This document shows positions 37,625-46,003 of a stretch of 64,000 nucleotides of DNA, in pieces (position 1 is the first letter of the stretch; every line of letters starts with the position of its first letter). The stretch comes from Thalassotalea sp. PS06 (GTDB taxonomy: Bacteria; Pseudomonadota; Gammaproteobacteria; Enterobacterales; Alteromonadaceae): contig NZ_CP041638.1 in the NCBI RefSeq assembly GCF_007197775.1, positions 1,674,001 to 1,738,000 on the forward strand, in the 5' to 3' direction. The notes under the pieces were generated by a model, which worked only from the letters and a program-made list of their open reading frames with translations, was not told where the DNA came from and did no database searches. The position numbers and the translations under genes were made by a program.

Positions 37625-37796
37625 TCTTATTAGTCTCCTGTTTTTCTTTATTCACGTCGTCTTTCTCGTCGAAAATAGAATTGGCAGCTTCATCGAATGA
37701 AGTTTTACGTTTTTTGCTAAAAGCCCATACTACTATGATGATAAATAGTACGAAGATAATAACGGTAAATATGCCTCTTAAAGTGCCGTAATCCAT
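37617..37796 (-). CDS. ccoQ: cbb3 oxidase small subunit CcoQ
   Basis: 59 residues, start MDYGTLRGIFTVIIFVLF, one membrane segment at about 8-25 followed by WAFSKKRKTSFDEAANS and an acidic-basic tail. The position between ccoO and ccoP and the FDEAAN block identify CcoQ/FixQ, which stabilises the complex. Too short to be picked up by length filters. Its stop overlaps the ccoP start by 8 bp; 2 bp separate it from ccoO. Confidence 0.93.
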   Translation of the reverse strand: MDYGTLRGIFTVIIFVLFIIIVVWAFSKKRKTSFDEAANSIFDEKDDVNKEKQETNKNV

Positions 37797-37798
37797 AA

Positions 37799-38467
37799 TT
37801 ACTTCAACGCGTGACCAAGTGATTGTAAATAAGCGATAAGGGCGTCCATTTCCGTCAGACCATCCTTACCAGTAATGCTTTTCGTGGTGGCAAACTCCGC
37901 ACCAGCGTTAGCGATGTCTTCAGCAGAATAAAGTGGAATCGGGTTACCGTCTTCATCTTTATGACTGCGGTTTTTCGTCAACGCATTGAACAGCTTCATC
38001 TTCTCAGCAGAAAGCTTGTTCGAAACAGGTGTTTCAGCTAACCACTTATATGCTGGCATGTTGGATTCAGGTACTACTGAACGAGGATCCATCAAGTGAG
38101 CATAGTGCCAGTCGTCTGAATAACGACCACCCACACGGGCCAAATCTGGACCGGTACGCTTAGAACCCCATAGGAAAGGGTGTTCCCAAACTGATTCACC
38201 AGCAACACTGTAGTGACCGTAACGCTCAGTTTCAGCACGCAATGGGCGAATCATTTGTGAGTGACAGTTATTACAACCTTCACGAATATAAATATCACGA
38301 CCTTCCATTTCCAACGCCGAATAAGGACGCAGGCTATCTACAGGTTGAGTCGTTTCTTTCTGAAAAAACAACGGAGTGATTTCAACCAGACCACCAATAC
38401 TGATTGCCATGATGGTCACAATAAAAAACCAGCCGACGTGTTGTTCTACTTTTTCATGTCTATTCAT
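37799..38467 (-). CDS. ccoO: cbb3 cytochrome c oxidase subunit II (monohaem)
   Basis: 222 residues. An N-terminal membrane anchor ([18 protein letters not shown]) and one c-type haem motif, [11 protein letters not shown] at about 61. It transfers electrons to the CcoN binuclear centre. Starts 11 bp after ccoN and is followed by ccoQ. Confidence 0.97.
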   Translation of the reverse strand: MNRHEKVEQHVGWFFIVTIMAISIGGLVEITPLFFQKETTQPVDSLRPYSALEMEGRDIYIREGCNNCHSQMIRPLRAETERYGHYSVAGESVWEHPFLWGSKRTGPDLARVGGRYSDDWHYAHLMDPRSVVPESNMPAYKWLAETPVSNKLSAEKMKLFNALTKNRSHKDEDGNPIPLYSAEDIANAGAEFATTKSITGKDGLTEMDALIAYLQSLGHALK

Positions 38468-38478
38468 TGTTTCCGTCC

Positions 38479-39906
38479 TTAAGCCGTTACTGCTTCACGT
38501 TGCAGGCTTTGTTCTTTGGTCCCGATGGTTTTGAACATGTTGTAGGCCATTAAGATGAAACCTATAACCACGAAACAACCGCCAATAAAGCGCATGGTGT
38601 AGAAAGGATATGAAGCTTCCAGACTTTGTACAAAGCTATAGGTCAACGTACCGTCGGTATTTACCGCACGCCACATCAAACCTTGCATTACGCCGGAAAT
38701 CCACATTGCAACGATGTAAAGAACGATACCCGTTGTATGCAACCAGAAGTGTACGTTGATCAATTTGATAGAGTACATCTTAGGTTTGTTAAATACTGCA
38801 GGGATCAGATAGTACATAGAGCCGATGGAAATCATCGCAACCCAACCAAGTGCACCTGAGTGAACGTGGCCAACTGTCCAGTCTGTATAATGAGACAGGG
38901 CATTTACGGATTTAATTGCCATCATTGGACCTTCAAAAGTCGACATACCGTAGAAAGACAGGGAAACGATTAGGAATCGTAGAATTGGATCTGAACGTAG
39001 TTTGTCCCACGCACCTGACAGGGTCATGATACCGTTGATCATACCACCCCAGGAAGGCAGGAACAGAACTACTGACATTACCATACCAACAGACTGAGTC
39101 CAGTCAGGTAGGGCGGTGTAGTGTAAGTGGTGAGGACCAGCCCAGATATATAGAGATACCAGAGCCCAGAAGTGAACGATAGAAAGACGGTATGAGTAAA
39201 CCGGACGTTCAGCCTGCTTAGGTACGAAGTAATACATCATACCAAGGAAACCGGCGGTTAACAGGAAACCAACGGCGTTATGACCATACCACCACTGCAT
39301 CATCGCATCGATGGCGCCAGGGTAGATAGAATAAGATTTAGTCAGAGTCAGAGGCAATGCCATAGAGTTACCGATGTGCAATACCGCAACGGTAATAATG
39401 AATCCGCCGAAGAACCAGTTAGCAACGTAGATATGGGATGTCTTGCGTTTAATCAGGGTACCGAAGAAACAGATGGCGTAGGATACCCAGACCAGCGCAA
39501 TCAGGATGTCGATTGGCCATTCTAGTTCGGCATATTCTTTCGACGAAGTAATACCTAAAGGTAAGGTAATGGCAGCCGCTACGATAATCGCTTGCCAACC
39601 CCAGAAGGTGAAAGGCACAAGGGCTCCACCGAACAGAGTGGCTTTACAGGTACGCTGGACAACATAATAAGAAGTTGCGAACAGGGCGCTGGTACCAAAT
39701 GCAAAAATAACTGCATTGGTGTGCAGAGGGCGAAGACGAGAGTATGTAAGCCAGGGCGTATCAAAGTTAAGGGCTGGCCAGATCAACTGGGCAGCAATCA
39801 ACACACCGACAAATGTGCCAACAATACCCCAAATTACAGTCATTACAGTAAATTGACGTACAACTTTGTAGTTGTAATCGATTTCTGCAGTAGTGCTTTG
39901 ACTCAT
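38479..39906 (-). CDS. ccoN: cbb3 cytochrome c oxidase subunit I
   Basis: 475 residues with about twelve membrane segments. Haem- and copper-ligand histidines lie in [32 protein letters not shown] and [11 protein letters not shown]. It houses haem b, the haem b3-CuB active site and proton channel of a high-affinity terminal oxidase for low oxygen. First gene of ccoNOQP. A long upstream region holds an FNR-like site. Confidence 0.98.
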   Translation of the reverse strand: MSQSTTAEIDYNYKVVRQFTVMTVIWGIVGTFVGVLIAAQLIWPALNFDTPWLTYSRLRPLHTNAVIFAFGTSALFATSYYVVQRTCKATLFGGALVPFTFWGWQAIIVAAAITLPLGITSSKEYAELEWPIDILIALVWVSYAICFFGTLIKRKTSHIYVANWFFGGFIITVAVLHIGNSMALPLTLTKSYSIYPGAIDAMMQWWYGHNAVGFLLTAGFLGMMYYFVPKQAERPVYSYRLSIVHFWALVSLYIWAGPHHLHYTALPDWTQSVGMVMSVVLFLPSWGGMINGIMTLSGAWDKLRSDPILRFLIVSLSFYGMSTFEGPMMAIKSVNALSHYTDWTVGHVHSGALGWVAMISIGSMYYLIPAVFNKPKMYSIKLINVHFWLHTTGIVLYIVAMWISGVMQGLMWRAVNTDGTLTYSFVQSLEASYPFYTMRFIGGCFVVIGFILMAYNMFKTIGTKEQSLQREAVTA

Positions 39907-40109
39907 ATTAAAGGTTCCACATTTATAATTATAAAGTTGATGTGAGTATTTATCGTTTCTAAATTATTGCTCAAACCGGTATAAACCGATCGATAAAAAT
40001 TTGCTTCTATAGTTATAGTTCAAATCCACAACATTACATAGAGAGTGCAATTTTCGGTGCGAATGATAATGCCTGTACTTCCAGATGTCACCACTTGACT
40101 TATAAAAAA

Positions 40110-40123
40110 CTGACCTAGATCAA
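40110..40123. promoter_or_regulatory. FNR/ANR-like box between ccoN and a divergent orphan gene
   Basis: On the minus strand it reads TTGATCTAGGTCAG, matching the TTGATnnnnATCAA dyad in the first half exactly and three of five bases in the second. It lies about 205 bp before ccoN and 78 bp before the divergent gene at 40201. With fnr in the same cluster, microaerobic control of either transcript is plausible. Confidence 0.6.
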
Positions 40124-40200
40124 CATTTTTATTTATTTAGTGGGTTTTTCTAAGTAAAAGTCGGATAATTCGTCCCTGATCAGCAATTAAAAGTGAAATA

Positions 40201-40644
40201 ATGCGTATTTTTTACACAGTTATAATCGTCGCCATTATTGGCGTTTTAGTAACAATAAACCTGAATCGCAAAGAAAATATTGATCTGCGTCAAACCGGCG
40301 TGCCTCTGTGTAATTTTCAAGTAGAACCATGTTCTTATGAGATGGATACGACGAAAGCATTATTGACTTCTTCTGTCGAGAAGATTAGGCCAGAGGAGGC
40401 ATTTCAATTTAGTTTACAGTTCCCTGAAGCCCAAAATGCAGAAATTAAAAGTGCATTTATAGAGGGGCGAGACATGTATATGGGCAAGATCCCTGTTTTC
40501 TTCACTTCTGAAGGTGATAAATACCGCTCAGATGTCCTGCTCGGTGCCTGCACAGAAGCGCAAATGGTGTGGCGGATGACAGTTAATGTTGTCGTTGATA
40601 ACCAACAGCAGCGCCTGCTCTATGATTTTATCGCCTACCAGTGA
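40201..40644 (+). CDS. Uncharacterised membrane-anchored protein divergent from ccoN
   Basis: 147 residues. One N-terminal membrane segment (FYTVIIVAIIGVLVTINL), then a soluble domain expected outside the cytoplasm with LCNFQVEPCSYEMD and a single later cysteine. A similar short protein is often seen divergent from ccoN in related bacteria as far as I recall, but I cannot name a family. No strong Shine-Dalgarno. It may share the FNR-like box. Confidence 0.6.
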   Translation: MRIFYTVIIVAIIGVLVTINLNRKENIDLRQTGVPLCNFQVEPCSYEMDTTKALLTSSVEKIRPEEAFQFSLQFPEAQNAEIKSAFIEGRDMYMGKIPVFFTSEGDKYRSDVLLGACTEAQMVWRMTVNVVVDNQQQRLLYDFIAYQ

Positions 40645-40658
40645 TCTGATCCAAAAAA

Positions 40659-41285
40659 TTAGAGCAGATCAGAAACCAACCAAATCGCGACGGCAAACAT
40701 CAAGGATGCCGATATTCGGTTTACTAATACTACGTTACGACCATTGGATAACAACAGGCCCAGTGTTTTTCCGCCGGTAGCGTAAATCATCATGCAAATG
40801 AACTCTGAACAGAGAATGATTGCCACCAGGATTGTCAATTGCATCCAGAATGGTTTTTCCGGGCTGATAAATGGCGGCAGCAGGGAGATCATAAATGCCC
40901 AGCCTTTCGGATTGGCGATGGCAGTGATTAGACCCTGACTGAAAAGCGTGAAACGTGACGTATCAACTTTTTTCGAAAGTTCAGACGATACCGACATACT
41001 GCCCTTTGAGCGCCACATTTGCGTGGCAATGTAAATCAGGTACACACCACCAACTAATTTTAACGCCACAAAGAGTTCCGGAAACTTTAGCATAATTGCC
41101 GCAACACCAAGTACTGCGGCAATAGCTACCGCAGCGACGCCGAGCAGTTCGCCGACCATCATGTACATGGTGCGTCGAACACCTACGCTCATCCCCAGCG
41201 TTAACGCTAAGGTCATGCACATCCCCGGGCTAATACTTACCAGGAAAAATGTCGGAATAAAAAGAAAGAGTAGGGAAGCGTCCAT
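40659..41285 (-). CDS. LysE/RhtB-family exporter
   Basis: 208 residues, about six membrane segments. The family loop motif SPGMCMTLALTLGMSVG is visible; the usual second Pro-Asp of SPGPD is replaced by Met-Cys, so specificity may differ from typical amino acid exporters. Converges on the orphan gene at 40201 with 14 bp between the ends. Confidence 0.85.
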   Translation of the reverse strand: MDASLLFLFIPTFFLVSISPGMCMTLALTLGMSVGVRRTMYMMVGELLGVAAVAIAAVLGVAAIMLKFPELFVALKLVGGVYLIYIATQMWRSKGSMSVSSELSKKVDTSRFTLFSQGLITAIANPKGWAFMISLLPPFISPEKPFWMQLTILVAIILCSEFICMMIYATGGKTLGLLLSNGRNVVLVNRISASLMFAVAIWLVSDLL

Positions 41286-41370
41286 TGATTTTCTATGTTG
41301 GAGTTATTCGATTGAGCTTTAGAGGCGCTATTGTAATGAAATAGCGCCGCGAGTCATAGTGTTAAAGGCA

Positions 41371-42459
41371 TTAACTCCCGGCAAATTCCACCAGGGTAAA
41401 TTGTGCGGACTTTTCAGATTGGAAATAGAGTACGCAGTCGCGCCATTTTTTCGGGATTTTCCATTCGCTGCTTTCATCAATGTTGATAAGCCTACGAGTG
41501 TTATCACAGCGAATATCGAGATGTTCCAGTGTTCCCTGAAGGTCGGTTATCGCAAAATGGTTTCTGGCAAGGTGGTGTTGCCAGATCCCCAGCTTATTGG
41601 TTTTTGCCTCTACGACCAAATCAATTTCTGAATTTATATGCTGATTTAATTGTTCCCGTGTCGAAGCCATCGTTGCTTGTTCAACCCCGCGGCTTTTTTC
41701 TGCCTCTATGTGGTTCAACAAAGCCAGCGCTTCAGCAAGCTTATGGTCTTCGGCCAGCAATTTTACTTTTTCCATCGCCAGATCCGCCCACAGATCTGGA
41801 AAGGTATCGATGATTGATATCAATTCTACGTTTTTCAGGGTAGTGTGATAAAGCTCGGTATTATTGATCTGAGATGCATAATTCAGGGTGTAGACATCAG
41901 CAAAGTCCTTTTCACCATACATGCGATAACTTAGATCGTTTATTTGCTCATAAATTTCGTCCATGCCATCACGGTCTTTGGCGGCAATGAATGCTAACCC
42001 CTGCATATAGTAGTCGTAGACTTTTTCGCGAATGTTTTTATCGCGATCAAACTTGAACGTTAAGCGCACATTGTGAATGTTGGATTGCACCGGTTGGTTA
42101 AATTCTAATGCCGGCTTGTACTTCCATTTTTTAACCGCGTTAATTGCCGAGGTTACAAACTGTGCGCCGCCGCTATCATCAGTAACCAAAATGTTACTGA
42201 TTGCGCCATCTTTTTCGATGGTAAAGGTAAGTTCAACCCAGCCCTCTTTTTTCTTTCTTGCATAGTAAATAGGGTAGATTGGCCCAATTTTTACGTGATG
42301 CTTTGCAGGGTGAAATTCCTGGTCAGGATCAGGCTGCTGTTTTGCTTCTTCGATGAGTTTAGGAATGGTGATTTCCGGTAACGGAAGCTCAATCTCGGCA
42401 GCGACTGTAGCAGACAACATTGTTATGCCTACCAGACAACATTTAAATATCGATTGCAT
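41371..42459 (-). CDS. Secreted TonB-C-domain protein, copy A
   Basis: 362 residues with a cleavable signal (CCLVGITMLSATVAA) rather than the membrane anchor of true TonB. The TonB C-terminal fold is near the N-terminus (about 55-140: PIYPIYYARKKKEGWVELTF, AVKKWKYKPA), followed by a roughly 200-residue helical region and a final beta part. True TonB has the domain at the C-terminus and transmits force to outer-membrane receptors; this protein lacks the needed anchor. The neighbour at 42539 is a paralogue. Function unknown, acting in the periplasm. Confidence 0.8.
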   Translation of the reverse strand: MQSIFKCCLVGITMLSATVAAEIELPLPEITIPKLIEEAKQQPDPDQEFHPAKHHVKIGPIYPIYYARKKKEGWVELTFTIEKDGAISNILVTDDSGGAQFVTSAINAVKKWKYKPALEFNQPVQSNIHNVRLTFKFDRDKNIREKVYDYYMQGLAFIAAKDRDGMDEIYEQINDLSYRMYGEKDFADVYTLNYASQINNTELYHTTLKNVELISIIDTFPDLWADLAMEKVKLLAEDHKLAEALALLNHIEAEKSRGVEQATMASTREQLNQHINSEIDLVVEAKTNKLGIWQHHLARNHFAITDLQGTLEHLDIRCDNTRRLINIDESSEWKIPKKWRDCVLYFQSEKSAQFTLVEFAGS

Positions 42460-42538
42460 GTTTTTTTCTTATTATTGTTAAATTAACCTGAGTTGCCTGG
42501 AGAAAGGTTACCCGGTTAAAGGTAACCCGGAAATTATC

Positions 42539-43594
42539 TTACTCTGAGGTTTCTTCGCTATCGTTATGCTTGTTTTCATCAACGAGCGGATATTCAACCA
42601 GGTCAAATGTCGTATTCTTGTCACCAGAAATATAGACCTGACAGTTTTTCCAACTGCTTGGTATTTTCCACATAGTGGTTTCATTTACGGTGTAAACATT
42701 GCGTTTGTTGTCGCAGCGGATATCGATGCTTTCTAAATTACCATTGATTTCTGCCACTGAGAACTTGTCACGTGTCAGCGTATGTTGCCAAAGCTTATAT
42801 TCGTTTACCTCACCCGGAACAATTAAATGCATGTCGGAATCTCGGTAGCCAATAATTTTGTCTGTTAGTTGACTGACAGCATCTGAACTCAAATGTGAAT
42901 TATCGTCATGTTTGATTTGCTGAAGCACATTAAGTGCATCTGCCAGTTTGTGTTGCTTGATAAACAGATCCATTTTTCTTTCACCAATAACGGTCCATGA
43001 TTTTGGCATACTGTTTTTAAGCGCATACAATTTCGTATCTTCAAGACGCTGTTCGTACAAGTCTTGATCTTTTATTGCCGCGGCGTAATTGAGTTGCAAT
43101 AACTTTATATAGCTCTCTTCATCATAAAGCTTGGTTTCATAGTTATCGATCTTTTCACCAATTTCTTTGATAGCCTCGATATCACCTGAGACTAAAACCT
43201 TAGACGCTTTGTTGTAAAATCGTTTAAAACTGGAACGAACACCGTTGGAGCCCATTCTGAAGTCTAAGCGAACATTATGCATGCAGCTTTGGATAGGCTC
43301 ACCGTTTTCCGTGGCGGGTTGATACTTCCACTGTGATAACGCCTTTTCAGACGCTGTTATAAAAGCTCGGTTGCCGGAATGGGCAACGGGGATCAAATTC
43401 GATACGCTGCCATCGGGTTCTACGGTTAAGCTAAATTCTACCCAACCTTCTTTACCATTTCTGGCGGCTGACTTTGGGTAATTAGGTTGGACTCGTTCAA
43501 TTGGAACGACTGAAGTAAAGCTGCTAATTGGTGTTGCTAATTTTTCCGCATTATCCGTTGCGTTGGCTATCGCCAGGGGGGAGAATGCCAGCAT
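42539..43594 (-). CDS. Secreted TonB-C-domain protein, copy B, signal peptide cut by a MITE
   Basis: 351 residues as now readable, starting MLAFSPLAIANA, which is only the second half of a signal peptide. The rest parallels copy A: the TonB-C fold (PNYPKSAARNGKEGWVEFSL, ALSQWKYQPA), a helical region and a C-terminal block with IDIRCDNKR. Insertion of the 263-bp element at 43597 removed ten codons (MIRKIFGSAI) and the ribosome binding site. The restored protein would have 361 residues, equal to copy A within one. Expression and export are likely lost or reduced. Confidence 0.82.
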   Translation of the reverse strand: MLAFSPLAIANATDNAEKLATPISSFTSVVPIERVQPNYPKSAARNGKEGWVEFSLTVEPDGSVSNLIPVAHSGNRAFITASEKALSQWKYQPATENGEPIQSCMHNVRLDFRMGSNGVRSSFKRFYNKASKVLVSGDIEAIKEIGEKIDNYETKLYDEESYIKLLQLNYAAAIKDQDLYEQRLEDTKLYALKNSMPKSWTVIGERKMDLFIKQHKLADALNVLQQIKHDDNSHLSSDAVSQLTDKIIGYRDSDMHLIVPGEVNEYKLWQHTLTRDKFSVAEINGNLESIDIRCDNKRNVYTVNETTMWKIPSSWKNCQVYISGDKNTTFDLVEYPLVDENKHNDSEETSE

Positions 43595-43596
43595 TA

Positions 43597-43859
43597 TATC
43601 AATCCCATTAAATTATTGCTCACTCAGTGAGAATTTAAAGGCTTTTAGACAAGGCTTTGATTGCAGAGAATGGTCGTTCCATTGTCAAAATCAGTAACGC
43701 AGGATAAACGCCTTTAAAACTCACCCGTAGGGAGTTAGTGAGAGGCCCATTTACGGCCCTATATTTCATTAATATAGAATGACTATATCAATAAAATCTA
43801 TGTTGCAAATGAACCTCGGCCCTAACTCTGAGTTGTGCACAAACTTAGTGGGATTGGTA
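43597..43859. mobile_element. 263-bp MITE-like element, copy 2, inserted in a TonB-C gene
   Basis: Runs TATCAATCCCATTAAATT...GTGGGATTGGTA. The ends are inverted repeats (15 of 18 match: TATCAATCCCATTAAATT against TACCAATCCCACTAAGTT). A TTA duplication flanks it at 43594-43596 and 43860-43862. Same length as copy 1 with 6 differences. It carries no ORF. Inserted between the tenth and eleventh codons of the paralogue. Confidence 0.88.
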
Positions 43860-43862
43860 TTA

Positions 43863-43890
43863 TTGCTGAACCAAAGATCTTCCTAATCAT
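43863..43890 (-). pseudogene. Severed N-terminus of TonB-C protein copy B
   Basis: On the minus strand from the ATG at 43890 the codons give MIRKIFGSA and run into the target duplication. AAGGA lies 7 nt upstream (43898-43902). Joined to MLAFSPLAIANA after removing the element, this makes a textbook signal peptide with charged, hydrophobic and AxA-type parts. Confidence 0.85.
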
Positions 43891-43988
43891 GTTGTTTTCC
43901 TTGGATATATTGTTCTAACTGCTGTGTCAGAGTACACCAAGGTATGGGTAAAGTTAATAGGGTAGAGGATTAAAATGAACTGGAAAGC

Positions 43989-44015
43989 AAAAAGCCCGCA
44001 ATAATGCGGGCTTTT
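43989..44015 (-). terminator. Terminator of the tRNA-Asn operon
   Basis: AAAAGCCCGCA, loop ATAA, TGCGGGCTTTT. On the minus strand it follows the last tRNA by 7 bp and ends in a T-run. Confidence 0.88.
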
Positions 44016-44021
44016 CTAAAG

Positions 44022-44098
44022 TGGCTCCCCTGGTCTGATTTGAACAGACGACACATGGATTAACAGTCCACCGCTCTAACCAACTGAGCTACAGGGGA
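44022..44098 (-). tRNA. tRNA-Asn (GUU), third in operon
   Basis: 77 nt including encoded CCA. The reverse strand starts TCCCCTGTAGCTCAG; the anticodon loop is CTGTTAA, hence GUU for Asn; the T-arm reads GTCTGTTCAAATCAGAC and the acceptor closes with AGGGGAGCCA. Identical to the two neighbours. Confidence 0.97.
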
Positions 44099-44136
44099 AT
44101 TACAAATTGTGTGCAGTAGAAACCTACTTGCGAAAG

Positions 44137-44213
44137 TGGCTCCCCTGGTCTGATTTGAACAGACGACACATGGATTAACAGTCCACCGCTCTAACCAACT
44201 GAGCTACAGGGGA
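44137..44213 (-). tRNA. tRNA-Asn (GUU), second in operon
   Basis: Same sequence as 44022-44098, with anticodon GUU and encoded CCA. Spacers of 38 and 50 bp between the three genes are unrelated. Confidence 0.97.
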
Positions 44214-44263
44214 ATAATACTTTTTTAATCAACCGCTTAATAAGAGCCATTGATATTGAAATT

Positions 44264-44340
44264 TGGCTCCCCTGGTCTGATTTGAACAGACGACACATGG
44301 ATTAACAGTCCACCGCTCTAACCAACTGAGCTACAGGGGA
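44264..44340 (-). tRNA. tRNA-Asn (GUU), first in operon
   Basis: Same sequence as the other two copies. It is the one nearest the promoter at 44374-44402. Confidence 0.97.
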
Positions 44341-44373
44341 ATAAAAATGTTCGCGTCTCGCTAACGGGGCGGA

Positions 44374-44402
44374 ATATTATCTATCTGAAACTTACCTGTC
44401 AA
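44374..44402 (-). promoter_or_regulatory. Strong sigma-70 promoter of the tRNA-Asn operon
   Basis: On the minus strand TTGACA (consensus -35), a 17-bp spacer, TAATAT (-10, one mismatch), then the GC-rich discriminator TCCGCCCC typical of stringently controlled stable-RNA promoters. Confidence 0.9.
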
Positions 44403-44619
44403 CAATAAAAATGAATATAAATTTAAATGTTGATTCGATTGCCGATTTTGCGAACAAATCGAGTTGGAAATAATCAACAAGGTCAACTTTTTACCCGTAT
44501 ACAGGACTACCAGAGAGGTTTACGGTGTAACTTTCATACAATCGGAAATGTTGCTAGCAACAAAGCGGTCTATCTTTTACAATACGCACCTTTCATTTCT
44601 TCATAAAAACCGGCACTTA

Positions 44620-45996
44620 ATGACATCAGCGAAAACCAAGAAAAAGCAGGATCTGCTCAACGAGCCGGTAAGCAGTACGCTCAAGAATATGACCATTCCT
44701 ATGATCTTAGGGATGATCCTGTTGATGACATTTAACCTGGTCGATACCTTTTTCGTTAGTTTACTCGGCACTCAGCCGCTAGCGGCCATCAGTTTTACCT
44801 TTCCGGTAACGTTTACGGTTATTAGCCTCGCCATTGGTTTGGGTATCGGTACCTCAGCGGTCATTGCAAAAACCTTGGGTAAAGGCGATGTAGAGTCCGC
44901 TAGAGATAGTGCTACGGTTGCGATGCTGATGACAGCGATTATCGTCGCATTGATTTCGCTGTTGGGTTATGCCTTTTCCAAACCTCTGTTTAGCCTACTC
45001 GGCGCCAAACCATCGTTGATGCCATTAATTAACGATTACATGGACCTTTGGTTTTTAGGTAGCATAGGCCTTATCGGCCCGATGACAGGTAACGCCATTT
45101 TAAGAGCCTCGGGCGATACGGTTACACCAAGTTATGTGATGGGTGGTGCAGGCCTGATTAACGCGGTACTTGATCCTTTATTCATTTTCGGCTGGGGCCC
45201 GGTTCCAGCTATGGGGATTAAGGGTGCAGCCATCGCAACATTGGTTTCATGGGCATTCGGGATGATAATTATCCTTTATATTCTTGGTGTGCGCAGACAA
45301 ATGATTCATCTGAAATTACCGCATTTAGATGTTATGAAAAAATGCACTCGAGAAATTCTTCATATTGGAATGCCTGCAGCATTTGCCAATATGCTAACCC
45401 CGATTGCCGCAGCAGTGATGACTGCCATTGTTGCATCCTACGGGGAAACTGCAGTTGCTGCCTTTGGCGTGGGTTCACGTATCGAATCCATTGCCTGTTT
45501 AGTCGTTTTAGCATTGTCGATGACGCTACCACCTTTTATCAGCCAAAACCTGGGAGCTGGTAAAATGGCCAGAGTTGAGGAAGCTTACGGGGTAACTTCA
45601 AAATTTGTAATGGTGTGGCAGGTCGGCATTTATTTAGTCATGGTGTTGGTAGCACCATTTATTGCCATGGCATTTACCAATGATCAGGAAGTGGCGGATA
45701 TCATCAAATTGTTTATCTACATTTTGCCACTAGGTTACGGGTTGCAGGGCATTATTATCCTTACCAATTCATCTTTTAACGCCTTACATAAGCCAATGGC
45801 GGCGTTAGCACTCAGCATTATTCGTTTATTTGTATTTTATGTGCCTCTTGCTTATCTTGGCAGTAAGTTATTTGACTTAAATGGCTTCTTTGTTGGTGCG
45901 TTACTTGGAAATTTATTGATGGCAGCCCTGTCATATCATTTATTCACCCGACAATTTGCAGAGCCTGAGTGTCTGACCGAGAGCAAGCCTTCCTGA
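44620..45996 (+). CDS. MATE-family efflux transporter
   Basis: 458 residues from the ATG at 44620; the frame is open upstream to 44464, but the first 52 residues are outside the family. Twelve membrane segments in two halves are visible, beginning with [27 protein letters not shown] proteins expel cationic drugs or metabolites using Na+ or H+. The stop is 7 bp before uvrB, so the two are probably cotranscribed. Confidence 0.9.
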   Translation: MTSAKTKKKQDLLNEPVSSTLKNMTIPMILGMILLMTFNLVDTFFVSLLGTQPLAAISFTFPVTFTVISLAIGLGIGTSAVIAKTLGKGDVESARDSATVAMLMTAIIVALISLLGYAFSKPLFSLLGAKPSLMPLINDYMDLWFLGSIGLIGPMTGNAILRASGDTVTPSYVMGGAGLINAVLDPLFIFGWGPVPAMGIKGAAIATLVSWAFGMIIILYILGVRRQMIHLKLPHLDVMKKCTREILHIGMPAAFANMLTPIAAAVMTAIVASYGETAVAAFGVGSRIESIACLVVLALSMTLPPFISQNLGAGKMARVEEAYGVTSKFVMVWQVGIYLVMVLVAPFIAMAFTNDQEVADIIKLFIYILPLGYGLQGIIILTNSSFNALHKPMAALALSIIRLFVFYVPLAYLGSKLFDLNGFFVGALLGNLLMAALSYHLFTRQFAEPECLTESKPS

Positions 45997-46003
45997 GCCA
46001 GTT

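Noticed and set aside
44490..44505. SOS box upstream of MATE-uvrB
   Set aside because: Only the ACAG half is present; the other half reads TTTT instead of CTGT.
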